DNA of 64,000 nucleotides from Pohlia nutans (lineage: Eukaryota; Streptophyta; Bryopsida; Bryales; Mniaceae): assembly GCA_022496805.1 (NCBI GenBank), contig CM040094.1, positions 13,167,501 through 13,231,500 of the forward strand. Reading direction: 5' to 3'. The position numbers and the translations under genes were made by a program. Shown here piece by piece: positions 10,919 to 23,346 of this stretch. Within the stretch, counting starts at the first letter, position 1. Each line of letters begins with the position of its first letter. Below the pieces are notes generated by a model. That model saw only the letters and a program-made list of their open reading frames with translations, had not been told where the DNA came from and did no database searches.

Positions 10919-13548
10919 GAAGAGAAAACACATTAGCTCAAGTCAATTTGAGAGCCGTGAACTAGGTTGTTGTGTTTAGTGTCTCACTCCAAATAAATTG
11001 TATCAAACATAGTCATTGTTGCAAGCGTGATTATTCAAAAGAATCCAAAAGATTGAAATCTAGAAACACAGATAATTCAAAAAAATCCAGAATCTAAAAA
11101 TGAGTTGATTCAATCAGTCAAAATCTGCATATCAAAGGGTGGGCTTGAAAGATGTAACTCTCGTATCAATTCTAGCATTCACCATTTGGGAATTGTACAT
11201 TTCTTCCAATGTTGCCCACTTTTCCCTGAGTGTCTTTCCTCACTTTTTAATGTGAAAAATCGCTCCATTTTCCAATGTATAGAAATGGAGATGTTCTTGT
11301 GTAATATCTTGTTTACCCGCGTTAAGCTTTAAACGTCCTTCCAAGCCCCTTAGGCTTGATTTTCGAGGAATCTTACTTCAAGGAGAAGCACCAATCAACT
11401 TCTTTTAACGAGACATAAATCACTATAACAAAACATCGTAAAAAAAAAATGCAATCAAAATTAACTACAGTTCTTTTTGCCAAGCTTTTGTGCAAACCCA
11501 CAACGTGCGCAGACACTGTTTTTGGCAATTTCCGATTGTAATTTTTAAAACTTTAGGGCGTGTAATATACCATTAAAAAGGTATTTTCAATACATTTCCA
11601 ACAATATATTACACGCCCCAAAATTCTAAAAATTGTAGTCAAAAATTGCAAAAAAAGAAAACAACCCACTACGTGCGCATTCACAAAAACGTGACAAAAA
11701 GAACCGCACTCAATTTTGACTGCGGTTTTTTTTTACCATGTTTTGCTATAATGGATATAGGTGAGGCATTTGATGTACTAAGTTGCAACAACAAATTCTT
11801 TCATGTTTGTTTGCAATGTTTAAATCAAAGATATTGGAAGATCATTTGATTCTTGCCCAAGCTCTCAATTGCTTTTTCGTGTGCTTGTTTCTTTGTTGTC
11901 ATTGATCATGCACCCATGCCTGAAAAAATTATATAACCCATATTCTTTTAGAGATCCTCAAGCTGTCCACTAAGGACCTAAAATGTTGTTTAAAGGTCAA
12001 CAAGGATTAGCAAGGAATAAATATTACATTTTTCCCTTGCTTACTTCTGCAAAACCCTCCCAAAGTGTTTGTGACTGGTACATTCACAAGCCAATCATGA
12101 ATTGAATAAGTGGCTATTTGCGTAGAGTCAGCCTTAGTGTTTACCCCCGATTTACTTTTATGGCTTTTTTTTTTTTTTTTTTTTTTTTACTGTTCAGCCG
12201 TGTAACCGTCTTTAAAACAAAGTGTTCCATTCTCTTCCGCAACTGGCAAGTCACCATTCAGATGGGCATAGTTGCTTGGACTTCCATTATCCAAGATAAT
12301 CGATCTCAATAGAATAGGAAGCTGCTTTACAAGGCTTTTATTTCTAGCTAGTTCTCTTCTTAGTTCTCTTCTTCTGTTATAGACAGGTTTTCAAAGGGCA
12401 ATTTTCATTGAAATATTTTTCCCTCTCATATCTTCCTTCCTAGACATTTAGCTTATCTTAGTTAGACTTGTTTGCCCTTGTTTGTTCATCCGTTGTTTAC
12501 TCCCTCATGTACTCTTCCGGCTGCCTTAGCAGGCTCTCTATTAGCCCAAGATGGGATTTTACAAAAAACAAAGCGTCTTTATAGTCTCTCTCCTTGCACT
12601 AACCAGCAAAGGTGTCACTTCTTACTCAAAACAATGTTAGAGTTCATTGTACACACTTGTCTTACGTGACAAATAGCATTCACCGAGTCTTATGAGCCTG
12701 GGCAACGAGTGCGAAGTCACACCATTTGACTCACCTACCGAGTGAAGAGTAACGCCTTCTCCTTGTAGTGTTGTGGGGCAGAGACAATAAACTATCTTCT
12801 CCGTGTTGTTAGAGTTGGATAATTCTGCTGTGGTATCCACATACTCGTTTCTTCAGATGTAGACAGAGACCAGTCAAATATCAGAGCCACGTGTATGTCG
12901 ACAATGTGCTGGTAGGGAGAATCGAACTCCCAACCTCAGCAAAAGTGAAGGGATTGAAGCAACAAAACTTGAGCTGAAAACCCGAAATCCGGGGTTAAAA
13001 CGAGGCGAAAATTCGTGCAACAAAACTTGAGCTGGTGATGATGTCAAGAAACCAGATCCTCAGGGAAGGAATCTCTGGTTGTGTGGCATCATCAACAGCT
13101 TCGTGGCAAACTGAAAGTCATCTTTGGTATATATACCGTTGCGTGGATTCTCCGTGCTTGCAACATTTTGAACGATCAGGCAGTTCTGAATGTGCTGTGC
13201 AACTACCGACACTCCCGGGGGTGCATGTAGGACTAATATCCTGTCTTGCATAAACCGGTCACAGTAACCTTATTCCGATAACTTAAGCTACCTACACTAT
13301 TTCTAAACCAGCCATTAATAGGGTGATATTTTTCCAGGGTTGGAAGTTAGTTTTCGCGGAGAATGCAAAAAATTTATGAATTATTTCTCAATATTGAAAT
13401 TTGTACAATTTTTCAAAGTGAAAAGTACTTCAGGACCCAAAACCGATCACATGCTATAATGTACAAACGAGGTACATCTGTTCTTTCACAATCTAGAAAT
13501 TAGGCTTGATCGGTTTTGTGTCCCTGGTCGCTTTAAGGTACCTCAACC
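10919..13548. other. Intergenic region without recognised gene
   Basis: It contains the CACTA-like MITE at 11421, a 25-T tract near 12164-12188 and fragments of a dispersed repeat ('gggcagagacaataaa', also at 5858). A T-arm-like string near 12905-12935 was rejected as a tRNA. The stretch 13010-13260 is less AT-rich with short ORFs on both strands but no family I recognise. Confidence 0.5.
11421..11753. repeat. CACTA-like MITE with core hairpin
   Basis: Ends CACTATAACAAAACATCGTA / TTTACCATGTTTTGCTATAATG; subterminal 'gcggtttttt' blocks are inverted. The central hairpin 'gggcgtgtaatataccatt' / 'caatatattacacgcccc' (about 11560-11620) matches the cores of the copies at 763 and 32172. Confidence 0.7.
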
Positions 13549-13552
13549 TTAA

Positions 13553-14132
13553 CCCCTTAACGTACCAGGGTGTCCCTGGAATTGACAATTTGAGAAAAAG
13601 CATTATAAATTACTATTTAGAAGAATATTGTGGAATTGATATACAAATGAAAGTTCTAGATTTTGAATTTTAGATTCCATCCGTACGGTTCCATTCACTA
13701 ATACAATCACCAATATTTAATTATAAATTTTGAAAGTTAAAATTAAAAATTCCTTGTAAATTCGATTACAAACTAAATTTCAATATTTTTTGAGTAAAAT
13801 TTGTTGGAATGAGTTTGAAATGAGATACTCTTAAACGTGGTGATACTTTGAAATTTTTGTGTTTCTTAAATTTATGACCTCATTTTTCACGATTCCACTT
13901 TGAACTAGAGTCAATGCAATTTTGGCTTGGTCAACGACTTGACATACTTCTACATTTGTAATTTTAGAAAAATATGTACTCTAGTATGACTAAATCCAGC
14001 CATTAGATAGGACAACAACTTGGTGAAGAATCTCCAAAAAATTGGATGAGTATCATCCAAGCGTTGATGAGAACGTGAGAAGGCTTTGAAATCATTCGTC
14101 GTCCAGTTTCTGGACGCTGTGACGTTTAGGGG
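13553..14132 (+). repeat. TTAA-type MITE, families C and D mosaic, 580 bp
   Basis: TTAA at 13549-13552 and 14133-14136; ends CCCCTTAACGTACC and GTGACGTTTAGGGG. The left and middle parts ('tttagattccatccgtacgg') resemble family D. The right 60 bp ('gtccagtttctggacgctg') are family C. It therefore links the two families. Confidence 0.85.
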
Positions 14133-14358
14133 TTAACTCGCTAACAGAGTGTGTAAGCCAAGGTTGCGGTAATGCGTCGAGATCCTACCCGAGGCAAGTG
14201 TACAGAAACGTGACGTGGTCAAGGAAGATGAACGGAGTGTGTGAGTGAACGACGTTACTGTAGCGACGACAACAAGCCGTACGAGAAAAAGTCCTACCCA
14301 ACATCTGTCTTGCCCGAGCCTGGACGTTCGTTTATATTATGCTCTTGGAACTCCTTAA

Positions 14359-14597
14359 CCCCTAAATGTCTGAACATGCCGTGGTGAACATGCCGTGGCG
14401 ACCAGTAGAATATGGTGTATTTTGGTTGTGTTTGGAACGGATCCACACTTTTAATGGGTTTGGGTGCAGAAGAGAAGTTGAAATTTACATCGATGCCGTT
14501 CTAATGAGCTATCAAGATCCCAATTTAGAGTTTCTTGTTGGTAGTAAATCTCAATCATACGACAACGTATATACCATCCCCATGGGACGTTTAAGGG
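14359..14597 (+). repeat. TTAA-type MITE, family B, intact ends
   Basis: TTAA at 14355-14358 and 14598-14601; ends CCCCTAAATGTC and GACGTTTAAGGG. 239 bp. Near the left end 'gaacatgccgtgg' is duplicated in tandem, a local change within this copy. Confidence 0.9.
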
Positions 14598-14704
14598 TTA
14601 ACACAAGTGGCTAATCTCTAAAATTAAGGCTTTCATGTTCCCTCATTCGTCAGGGCAGGATTATCACCCACACAGGATCTTATCCTTACAGTGTAGTGTA
14701 CTAA

Positions 14705-15056
14705 GGGACGCTTGACACTGTGGCCAAAGGTCGAGAGGCCGTCGATTTCCACCAATTAAATTGCAAGAAACCATGGGTTCAGCCTCTGGACCCTTCACAC
14801 TAGAGGCCAAAGTCCAACCACTGTCGCTCTCCAAAATGCCTACGTGGCAGTACTTTTTGACCAAAACGACGGCCTCTCGAAAGGAAGTTTGGGTCGTATG
14901 GGAATGGAAACCCAAACTATGGTCAAGAGGCCGTTGATTTCTTTTCATAAAAATGAAACTTGTATTTTATTGCCTATTTTCTTTGGACTCTCAACAAAGC
15001 TTGAACTCTCAATCCCACGACCTCTCGACTTGAACGGCTATGGTGTGAAGCTGCCC
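14705..15056. repeat. PIF/Harbinger-like MITE with TAA flanks
   Basis: Inverted ends GGG(A)CGCTTGACACTGTGGCC / GGCTATGGTGTGAAGCTGCCC with TAA on both sides (14702-14704, 15057-15059). Subterminal 'gtcgagaggccgt' is inverted as well. A truncated copy is at 46088. Confidence 0.7.
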
Positions 15057-15063
15057 TAAATAT

Positions 15064-15310
15064 GTACAAGTATACGTGAGTGCACGAAAGAGATATTAAT
15101 TTAAACATTGTCGTATTATGTATATATACAATAAACATATTTAGAGCTAAAAATATTGATGTATACTTACATTAAGCACATATTTAGAACAATATAGTTT
15201 GTATACAAAAGTTTTTAGATATATAATCCCTCGTATACATGGGGGCTTTTAGAGGGGTCACGAACACACGTGATTCTCAAAAATAATGTAGAGTGCACCT
15301 CTGCAAGCAT
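15064..15310. repeat. Dispersed repeat, uninterrupted copy
   Basis: Inverted partner of 6976-7457. It lacks the family B insertion and serves as the empty-site reference for it. Confidence 0.7.
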
Positions 15311-17894
15311 TTCCTTGCCTGGAATTACAGACCAACCACCCACACTGTCACCATGATTAATTATTCCCTGCCACCTGGACCTGGTCCGAGCTAGGAATGA
15401 ATTATGTATCACTAAGTTGCCATTTGATCTCACCAACATCGATCCAAATCAATCCACCCCGAGCAATCAATACAAACAAGCCCGTCGCTTTTCACTGTCT
15501 GAAATCGCGACTTGAAATGTAAGGTATCGTTCAATAATTTCACTACACAACTCCAATAGAAATGTAAGGTATTGTTCAATCACCGCACGCCATGTGGTGA
15601 AGGGTTCCAAGTAAATTTCCATTAAAATCATACCCACTGTGCTTGACTTGCAATAAAAGCTAGTGTACAAAACATTTTTTGAGTGTGATTTTTTCCACGC
15701 AAATCCCAACTTGACAAACCACAACCTTTCAAAATTTAAGCCAGTATAAGTTTCTACATTCTTGTGGGGAAGGATTTGAGTATTGCATGTGCGGTCATTG
15801 ACATGTGTACTATACTGAATATCGAGGCTTAATGAATCAGCCGGAATTTAGCCACAGATCGACCGACAGACACCCCTTCTGGATCAGGTCCCTCGAATAT
15901 GCCCTAACCTCATAAGAAGTAGAGCGACTCACTGGGTTTTGAGTCTCGTTTTGCAGCCAAGTAGGTACAGAAGTCATGTACTAGTGGAGGCATGCCACAA
16001 GTCGAAAATGTGTCGTTTTTCACTTACTATAAATGAAAAAGGAATGAACCCGCACCAGGTACATGGGCTATATCAATGTTAGTGAGTGGTTTTAGTCACA
16101 AGAAGACATAAATATAAGCATGACATTCAATCATTGTTCACTGTTCCCACGAAATGAGGAATGAAAAACCACAAGTCTTCTAAGGTAACTAAATCTAAAA
16201 GTGACCATTATCTTAAACCGTGCATAGCTCAATCTGCCATAATAAGTAGATTCTAATACCCTATTGTTGATGAGAATGTGCAAAATCTAAACATCAGAGT
16301 TTAGGGTCGCTTTAAGATCAACCTATAGTCAACACTTCAAAAATTCATAATTTATTCATACGTTAATCAAATTTTGAAGAAAATTTAATTGTGGATTCCC
16401 CAATATGCCACAAAAATGGGAATTCTTTTTTTTTGAAATTCCAACACCGTATGTAGAAGTTATGAGGGGAAACATGTTTTTTTCAGGAGAAAGGACAGCG
16501 GGACAGTAGAGAAATAGTTAAATTTTGGGGGGGCAACAAGCTAGGCGGAATGTGGAAAATGGGGTGGCTTGTGGGGGCAGAAGACCACCTCCATTTTCCA
16601 CTCTCGTTAAAAAGTTAAATAATAATATTTTTAAATTTAAAAAATTAAATATTATATAATTAAATATCATTATTTTAAACTAAAAATTTATTGTTTTTAA
16701 TTTTAAAATTAAAGCTTAAATTTTTAATTATTATTTTTAAATTTTCAAACATTTATATAATTTCAAATTTTCAAAATAAATATACAAATCCTCCAATGAA
16801 AGAATGCCACGTAGCAGTACAACTTTAGAGTTAGTGGGGTCATCAACATTGGAATGGGTTGGGTGAGGTGGCACTTTGATTCCCTTCCTCTACCCTTTAT
16901 TTCCCCCTTTAACCCCCAAAATTCTTAGAAAATATGCTACATGTCTTTTAAAACTTGGAGATTTATTTATTTTTCAAAAAAAAAATTGCCATTCTATAGA
17001 GGGTGGAATGTAATTATATTTCACTGCTCGGATTAATATTTTAAATAAAAAAAGTTGAAAATATTTCAATTTCAAAAACAAAGAGTCTTTTGTAAACTTT
17101 TAAACCCGAAATAAGTGCAACGTGTTCTTCAACATCCTAAACATCTCCAAACCCAACGAAAATTGGTACACAACTAAGTAACATTATATAGAATATGAGA
17201 GTGAAGTTGACAAGTTTCAATAGTGAGGATTTCTTGATGTAGCCACAGTCAAACGTATTTGAAATTTTTGGGCATGTGTTTTTTGGGGTGATATTTTTCA
17301 TCAAACGCAATTATCTTGCAATCCGTGCAGTCTAAATCAATGAAATTTGTTGTGTGTGTTTTTCAAATAGTTTAGAACAAGATCTTACAGTTAAAAGGTT
17401 GAAATGACATTTTTTTTGGAATATTTGCACGGGGGAGTAAAAATTGCAGCATCGGAGTGTTTTTGGAAGAAAAGCGCTCCGGTCCTTTAGGGGCTAAAAT
17501 ATCTACATGTGGATGTGCAATTGCAAAATAAATACAATATACAAAACTTTGAGGCAAATGCCCTTGGATTCATATTGAATTTTAATGTAGAAAATCCCTT
17601 TACATTTAACTCAAAGATCCAATTTGAATACCACTTGTTTCATTAAACATAGCATAATAGAGCAATGGGAACCAACACCTTTTTGCAATGGAACCACAAT
17701 CTTGACTACTAAGTTTACGTGACAATGACATCTAGTCCTACAATTCATCGAATACAAATGACATTCTTTCATTACTTAAAAAAATGGATTTAAGTGAAGA
17801 TCCTCTTTTAATCCAATTTTAAAAATGGTGAAGATTCTCTCTTGATCCATTGCACTGCTATATTAAGGTAGAGACATCCCTTCCCGACCATGTA
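15311..17894. other. Intergenic region without recognised gene
   Basis: AT-rich. An inverted-repeat candidate spans about 16523-16922 ('aattttgggggggc' against 'taacccccaaaatt') with an A/T-only interior. An orphan TTAA-element right end (ggtcctttagggg) lies near 17483-17495. I see no exon with coding character. Confidence 0.45.
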
Positions 17895-18835
17895 CAGTCA
17901 GGTAGGAATTGCTTACGAATTCCCACTGCAGGGAATTTTTTTTAGAAACTTTGAACAATGCGTGTGTACTCAAAAATGATCCGATTTGGAAACCGCAAAG
18001 TGCGTTGGAATCACATCGGCGTGTACTACAATATCATTACAAAATTTACACATGTATCAGTGAAATTTATACAAAAAGCTAAAAATAAATAGATACTATC
18101 TACCATTGAGTGCTCTCACCGTTTGCTTCAGCTACAGTGTCCATTTTAGCAAGAAAAAACGAAATGAGTGATTGAAGTTGGTTTTGAGATACTTGAGCTC
18201 ATATTTCTTGAATAATTTGTATCATTTCATCTTTTTCCTTCATAATCTTCTTGATTCCATGGGCTTGTGTCCAATCATCATGATATCTACTACGGTGTAT
18301 TGGATCACCATCCTCCATCAATGTGAATTGAATAGGTTTGTCATGCATAAAATAGAAGCCAATTGATAGATTTTCATAAATAAGTTCCAGAAAATGAACT
18401 ACTGATTGTTTTGTTGAAGGAATGATGACAAATGGATTTTTATCAAAACCCATGAAAGCCCCTACACCATTACAAAAGAAGAAATTACAAAGGAGACTAA
18501 TGAAATGATACAAATCATCCAACAAGTATGAGCTCAAGTATCTCAAAAACAACTTCAAACACTCATTTCATTTTTTCTTGCTAAAATGGACACTGTAGCT
18601 GAAGCAAACGGTGAGAGCACTCAATGGTAGATAGTGTCTATTTATTTTTAGCTTTTTGTATAAATTTCACTGATACATGTGTAAATTTTGTAATGATATT
18701 GTAGTACACGCCGATGTGATTCCAACGCACTTTGCGGTTTCCAAATCGGATCATTTTTGAGTACACACGCATTGTTCAATGTTTCTAAACAAAATTCCCT
18801 GCAGTGGGAATTCGTAAGCAATTCCTACCTGACTG
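17895..18835 (-). mobile_element. Tc1/mariner-pogo type element with 336-bp terminal inverted repeats
   Basis: Flanked by TA (17893-17894 and 18836-18837). It starts CAGTCAGGTAGGAATTGC and ends with its complement. The arms 17895-18230 and 18501-18835 are almost perfectly inverted over their full length. The 270-bp centre is unique and encodes part of a DDE transposase on the minus strand. TA duplication and a CAGT terminus are typical of this superfamily. It looks like an internally deleted, non-autonomous derivative. Confidence 0.82.
18243..18500 (-). pseudogene. DDE transposase fragment (Tc1/mariner-type catalytic core)
   Basis: The minus-strand reading contains FLELIYENLSIGFYFMHDK followed by PIQFTLMEDGDPIHRSRYHD and DWTQAHGIKKI. 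This has the spacing of the second catalytic Asp block of Tc1/mariner-like transposases (pattern Q/LMEDGxPxHRS...W...GI). The first Asp region and the usual following PDLNPIE block are missing: the frame runs straight into the inverted-repeat arm. It is therefore a remnant, not a functional enzyme. Assignment rests on the motif alone. Confidence 0.65.
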
Positions 18836-18966
18836 TACACAAAACCAACCACCCTAGATTCCTGCCTAATTTTTAGATTTTGAAAGGGAAGATGTACCTC
18901 ATTTATACATTAGTGCCTGTGATCATTACAGCTTCCACTTTGAAAATTTGTACTTATCCAATTAAC

Positions 18967-19533
18967 CCCTAAATGCCCTCACCTATGTCCAGTTTGGGCA
19001 GTTTTGCAAAGATGTATTATAAAATGCAACTAACATGAATATTTGGAACTTGATATGTAAATAAAAGTTATACATTTTGAATTTTAGATTCTATCCATAC
19101 GGTTAGATCTATGATTGCTATCACTAATATTTTTCTATAAATTTTGAAACACAAAATAAAAAATTATTTTGAAATTCGATTACGAATAAGATATTGATAA
19201 TATGTGGATGAAATCTGTTGTGATGGGTTATAATGTAGTACTCTAGATGTTGTGATTTTTGGAGATTTTTTAGATGCTTGATTTTATGACTTTGTTTTTT
19301 CAAGAACAATTTTAGACTAAAATCTTCAAAATTTTGGGTGAAACACTGCAACACGAAATACGGCTTAATCTTTTAACAAATTGTTTCCTTTCCGATCGAA
19401 TCACAAATACATGAAGCTAACTTCCCATAAAAATTGCAATAAAAAATCACACTTCAAAAAGTGCATGACGGATGAGAAACTACGGATGAAATCTGTACAT
19501 CAAGCAAAATATACATGGTTGGGCGGTTAGGGG
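18967..19533 (+). repeat. TTAA-type MITE, family D, intact ends
   Basis: TTAA at 18963-18966 and 19534-19537; ends CCCCTAAATGCCC and GGGCGGTTAGGGG. 567 bp. Interior landmark 'tttagattctatccatacgg' is shared with the copies at 54195, 56566 and 60893. Confidence 0.9.
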
Positions 19534-19634
19534 TTAATTATCAAAAAAACAAGAAAAATATATGTAAACTTCTTATTACTAAAAGAGGGAAGAACTCAAA
19601 ATATCAATTCATGTCTTAAGTGGTCTCTACCTTA

Positions 19635-19946
19635 GAGCATTCCCACCCATGCACGCTAGAACTAACCCTCTCAAATTATTCATCTATATTTGAGAGGCCC
19701 TTGCACTCACACTCCCCCACCCTTGCACGCCCTTCACGTATCAAAAGTGCGCATCAAATAGTCAATGGACCAATCACAAGTAGAATGGGAGGAATAATCA
19801 TCGAATAATCAACTCAATAGTGTTTTCAAGGCCCAATTTCTAACACGCAAGAATCCAGAGTCAAGAGCTATTTTGAAAGGCCCCTTGAAACTTTTCATCC
19901 ACTTCTTGAGGTCAGAGACCCTCTGAGGCCATGGGTGGCCATGCTC
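19635..19946. repeat. PIF/Harbinger-like MITE, TTA duplication
   Basis: Inverted ends GAGCATTCCCACCCATGC / CATGGGTGGCCATGCTC, TTA at 19632-19634 and 19947-19949. Closely related copy at 61476 and a diverged one at 58429. Confidence 0.75.
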
Positions 19947-20835
19947 TTATGCTATGAAAGAGCACAATCGCACATGATCAAAAATTCTTGCAAATCTTGA
20001 AATTATTGAAAGTATTGAAATTTTGTTGAAATTTTTGTAGTTAGTAAAATCATTTTTGACATTTTATGAAAATTTCTCGTCATTCTCACAAGTCCAGCAA
20101 CTTACCCCAAACTCGATCGCAATGAATGACCTATACCCTGGCTAACAAGGCACCCATACAGAACATTCACTCACAAGGAGCTACGCAACACCCTTGCAAA
20201 AAGAATCTAGATTCATTTTGTGCACAATCTAGAATTAATGTCAGGAACCAAAAGCTGCAAGAAGACAGTTATTGCCGTGTTGGTCACTCACTGAGCACCA
20301 TGCACGTTCTCTACAGAGAATATCAGACTTTCAGTGGTTTCCATTATAGTGGAGAAGGGTGATGAAGTCTGTTCTGCAGCTCAAAAAACATAAAAAGAGT
20401 ATTCCTACCAAAAGAATTATCCCCTTGCAAAGAGATACAACCTACAAAGACGAACCCTGTCACAGGAATTCAACCCCATCATTCATCACCCCGGGAACCC
20501 CAAATAAGAATTTCAAAATCAAAGAAACTGCAGGCACAGCTTCAACCTTTTCTGTTTCCACTCACTGCAATTTCCATAAAATGACACTAGCGTGGGAGAC
20601 AGGAGAAACTAGAATGAAACCAGTTTTCTCACTCTTCTTCCATCCATGCATAGCAAAATAAGGAACAACTTTACTAGGAACAACAGGTGGTCGTTGTTCC
20701 AGTAAAGATAATCACAACTCCCAAAATTGGAAACAGGCTTCCTACACTAGACTCATGTACACTACCTCATGTACAACATTGTCATCACAACTTATGAAAC
20801 CTCCACCCTACAAGAAACAAACCGATACATATTCT

Positions 20836-23346
20836 CTATGCAACTGAAACATCCTCACCCTTGGTTGGCGTGGCCATTCCAAGTTTCGCAGACTCAGCTG
20901 CAACTAAGCTCTCACGCCGTGCTGAAGAACCTGCAGTTTCACGCCATTGCATTGACTTCCTAACCCCATCTCCTGCTTTGGTCACAGATGGCTTACCGCT
21001 TCTGGTTTTGCCTTCATCTGCAGTTTTTGGACGATCGTTGTGAAGAGACCTTCTGGTGTTGGTACTCCTCCCTCTCGTAGTGTCGGCTTTCTTCTCCTGT
21101 CCCTGTGTCCTGTTCTCTGCACTGGGTGTTTTCCTAGGAGAAGGCATAATACTTGCCGGTACTGCTTTTCTTGGAGTTTCACTTCCATTAACCTTTGGAC
21201 GCGTGGCAGTCAAGGTTGGGATTTTTGTCACTGACTTCCTGACGCTGGGTTTCAGGGCATCAGCTGAGTCAACTGACTTGTGTAAACCGCTAGCTCGGAG
21301 GTCACTCCTGATTCTCGCCACAGGAGACCTTGAGCCGTCACGATGTTCTCCCACTAGACTGCTTCTCCTTGACGTCGTGAGCTTTGGAGACTTGGGTCGA
21401 GTCGGTGGAATTTTCCTCACTTCCACTTTTGGAGGCCCTGATTCTTGGTAAAAACTCGGCAAAGGAGTCGCCTTGAATGTCAGGCTCTTGCGCAACAGCT
21501 TCATCTTGTTCTCCAACTCCTCTTGGCTCTTGGCTTGAATATGGTTCTTCTCTTCTTCTTTCGCTTTCATCTTTTCTTCCAGTTTTGAATAGAACTCACG
21601 TCGCTTTTCCGCTCGCTCGTCACTCTTGAAGCTGAATCCAGATGGATTGTCAACCTTGATCCTGAGAGCCGCTATTTCCTCCTCAAGTTTCGCCTCTCTA
21701 TCTTTCTCCTCCTGGTCCTCCTTTGAGATCTCTGTCGGGGCAGCTCGGATCCCTGCAGAAACAGGCCGGGGGGTCCTTGTTACCTTCCTGGCTACATGAC
21801 TTGCAGTACGTGGTTTCGGAGCATCCGGATCCGTTGGTCGTCCCCCCAAGGAGGCTCTCTTCTCTGTTGCAAGATGAAAAGGCTGAGGGACTGTCACTTT
21901 TGATGACCGCGACCCTCGCACAGAGGGTCGAGTGTGTGCTGCAGCACCACTCTTAGACCGTGAGGCGCTATCGGAGCCCTCTCCCTCGTCTGTAATGTCC
22001 CGCTTTGCTCTGACGGGCCCATCTGATCTTGCAGCAGGAGCAGAAGATGGTCTACCTGGTTTACCATGTGGGGTAACAGGCTTCTTTTTCTCGGTTGTTG
22101 CTTTCTCAGTTGGTGTTTTCTCAGGAGCTACCTCTTCAGCTGGCTTGGTTGATGATGTCGCCTCTTCCTGGATAACCTCGGGCTCGTCACGGTGTGTTGG
22201 CAGCTCACCATTCACTCTGACCTCTACAATGGCCGGCTGTTCCGTCACATGTTCCCCTATGTGTGCTCCATTCATACTAACATGAGCCACCTCATCCTCC
22301 ATGTTGTCCCCTTCAAACTCCTCCTCCTCAGCAAGGTTTATGAGAGCTTGTAACTCATCTGCTTTCCCATCTTGGTCATCTTCAGAATGAGCCGGTGTAT
22401 GATCATCATCGTGCTGGATCATCTCATGCTCCTGCTGGCCCCTGATCTCATCCTCCTCATGATCCACATCATGCTCCTGGTTATCCTCGTGCAACGCCGT
22501 TAGTTGTTCCCCATGGATCTCTTCATCTTTCTCTGCAAAACCCTGTACATGAATCACAGCCCGGGTTTCCTTACCCTCCTCATCGTCATCATCCACTATG
22601 TTATCTTCTTCATGCTCTGCTTCATGGTCCTCTTCCAGTTGAGTTTCGTCATGAGTGTTGCCATTCTCGCCATTCTCCTCTTCGTCGTCATGGCCATTTC
22701 CGTATCTTTCCCCATGCTCGTCCTCACTCTCCTCGTCATACTGTTCATCAGGGAAAGCCAGCTGCTCTCCTGTGTCAGAATCTGCCATGCCATCAGTAAC
22801 ATGCGCAACAATTCGCACACTCGACAGTGTATCACCATCTTCCACCACAGGTTCCTCCATCGGATTTTCCTCTGTTTCCTCCTCTTCGTCATGCTCTTCT
22901 TCCTCTCCAATTTCTTCATCCTCGAACTCCTGCTCCTCCTCACCTAAACAATGACAATTATTTGAACAAATGTCAGCCAAACGACCAATTTCACTGTTGA
23001 GGGGCAATTAGCTAAAAGTGTAGGATTTGCTACAAAATTACTATCAAACGTAAGAAGTCGCTACAAAAATATTGAAATATTGCTATCAAAAATGTAAGAA
23101 CATCACTGCACCTGACATGTCCTCATCCCCATCATCGTGAATGGCTACCCGCAGGTGTGGTGCGGTAACGTTGTTGTCATCAGGATGGTGATGATCTGCT
23201 GAATCATCATCGCCCTCATCGTCTACAGCCACCCGAAGCAGCATTGTGGAAGAGCCCTTCGTATTTGAATCATGAGTCAAGGAATCAAGATCCTTTGGGT
23301 CCGAGGTGGTCTCATTTTCAGGTTGAAGCTGTCCTGTGTCACCCAT
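20836..23346 (-). CDS. WVD2-like / TPX2 C-terminal domain microtubule-associated protein
   Basis: Two coding exons: 23346-23112 (phase 1 donor, ATGTCAG|GTGCAG) and 22943-20836 (acceptor TTGTTTAG|GT). They join to 780 residues. The N-terminal ~270 residues are extremely acidic, with repeats such as LRVAVDDEGDDDS and LRVAIHDDGDEDM. The middle and C-terminus are basic and rich in Ser, Pro and Arg, as in microtubule-binding proteins. Near residue 510-575 lies FSFKSDERAEKRREFYSKLE then EKMKAKEEEKNHIQAKSQEE and the LLRKSLTFKATPLPSFY tail. This is the KLEEK motif of WAVE-DAMPENED2-like proteins, which bind and bundle cortical microtubules and affect anisotropic cell growth. The start was chosen at MGDTG because TTTGCAG|AG lies two bases upstream of the ATG, implying an intron in the 5' UTR. 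Longer than most seed-plant WDL proteins as I recall them. Confidence 0.9.

Noticed and set aside
12900..12940. T-arm-like string (ggagaatcgaactccc) suggesting a tRNA gene on the minus strand.
   Set aside because: No matching acceptor, D or anticodon arms at the right distance upstream; probably chance or a tRNA-derived scrap.
17475..17500. Right end of a TTAA-type element (ggtcctttagggg) with CTAA.
   Set aside because: No matching left end or interior could be located; an orphan or chance match.
21040..22954. Many plus-strand ORFs, up to 147 codons, rich in Ser/Leu.
   Set aside because: Antisense shadows of the WVD2-like coding exon, whose Glu/Asp codons leave the opposite strand open.
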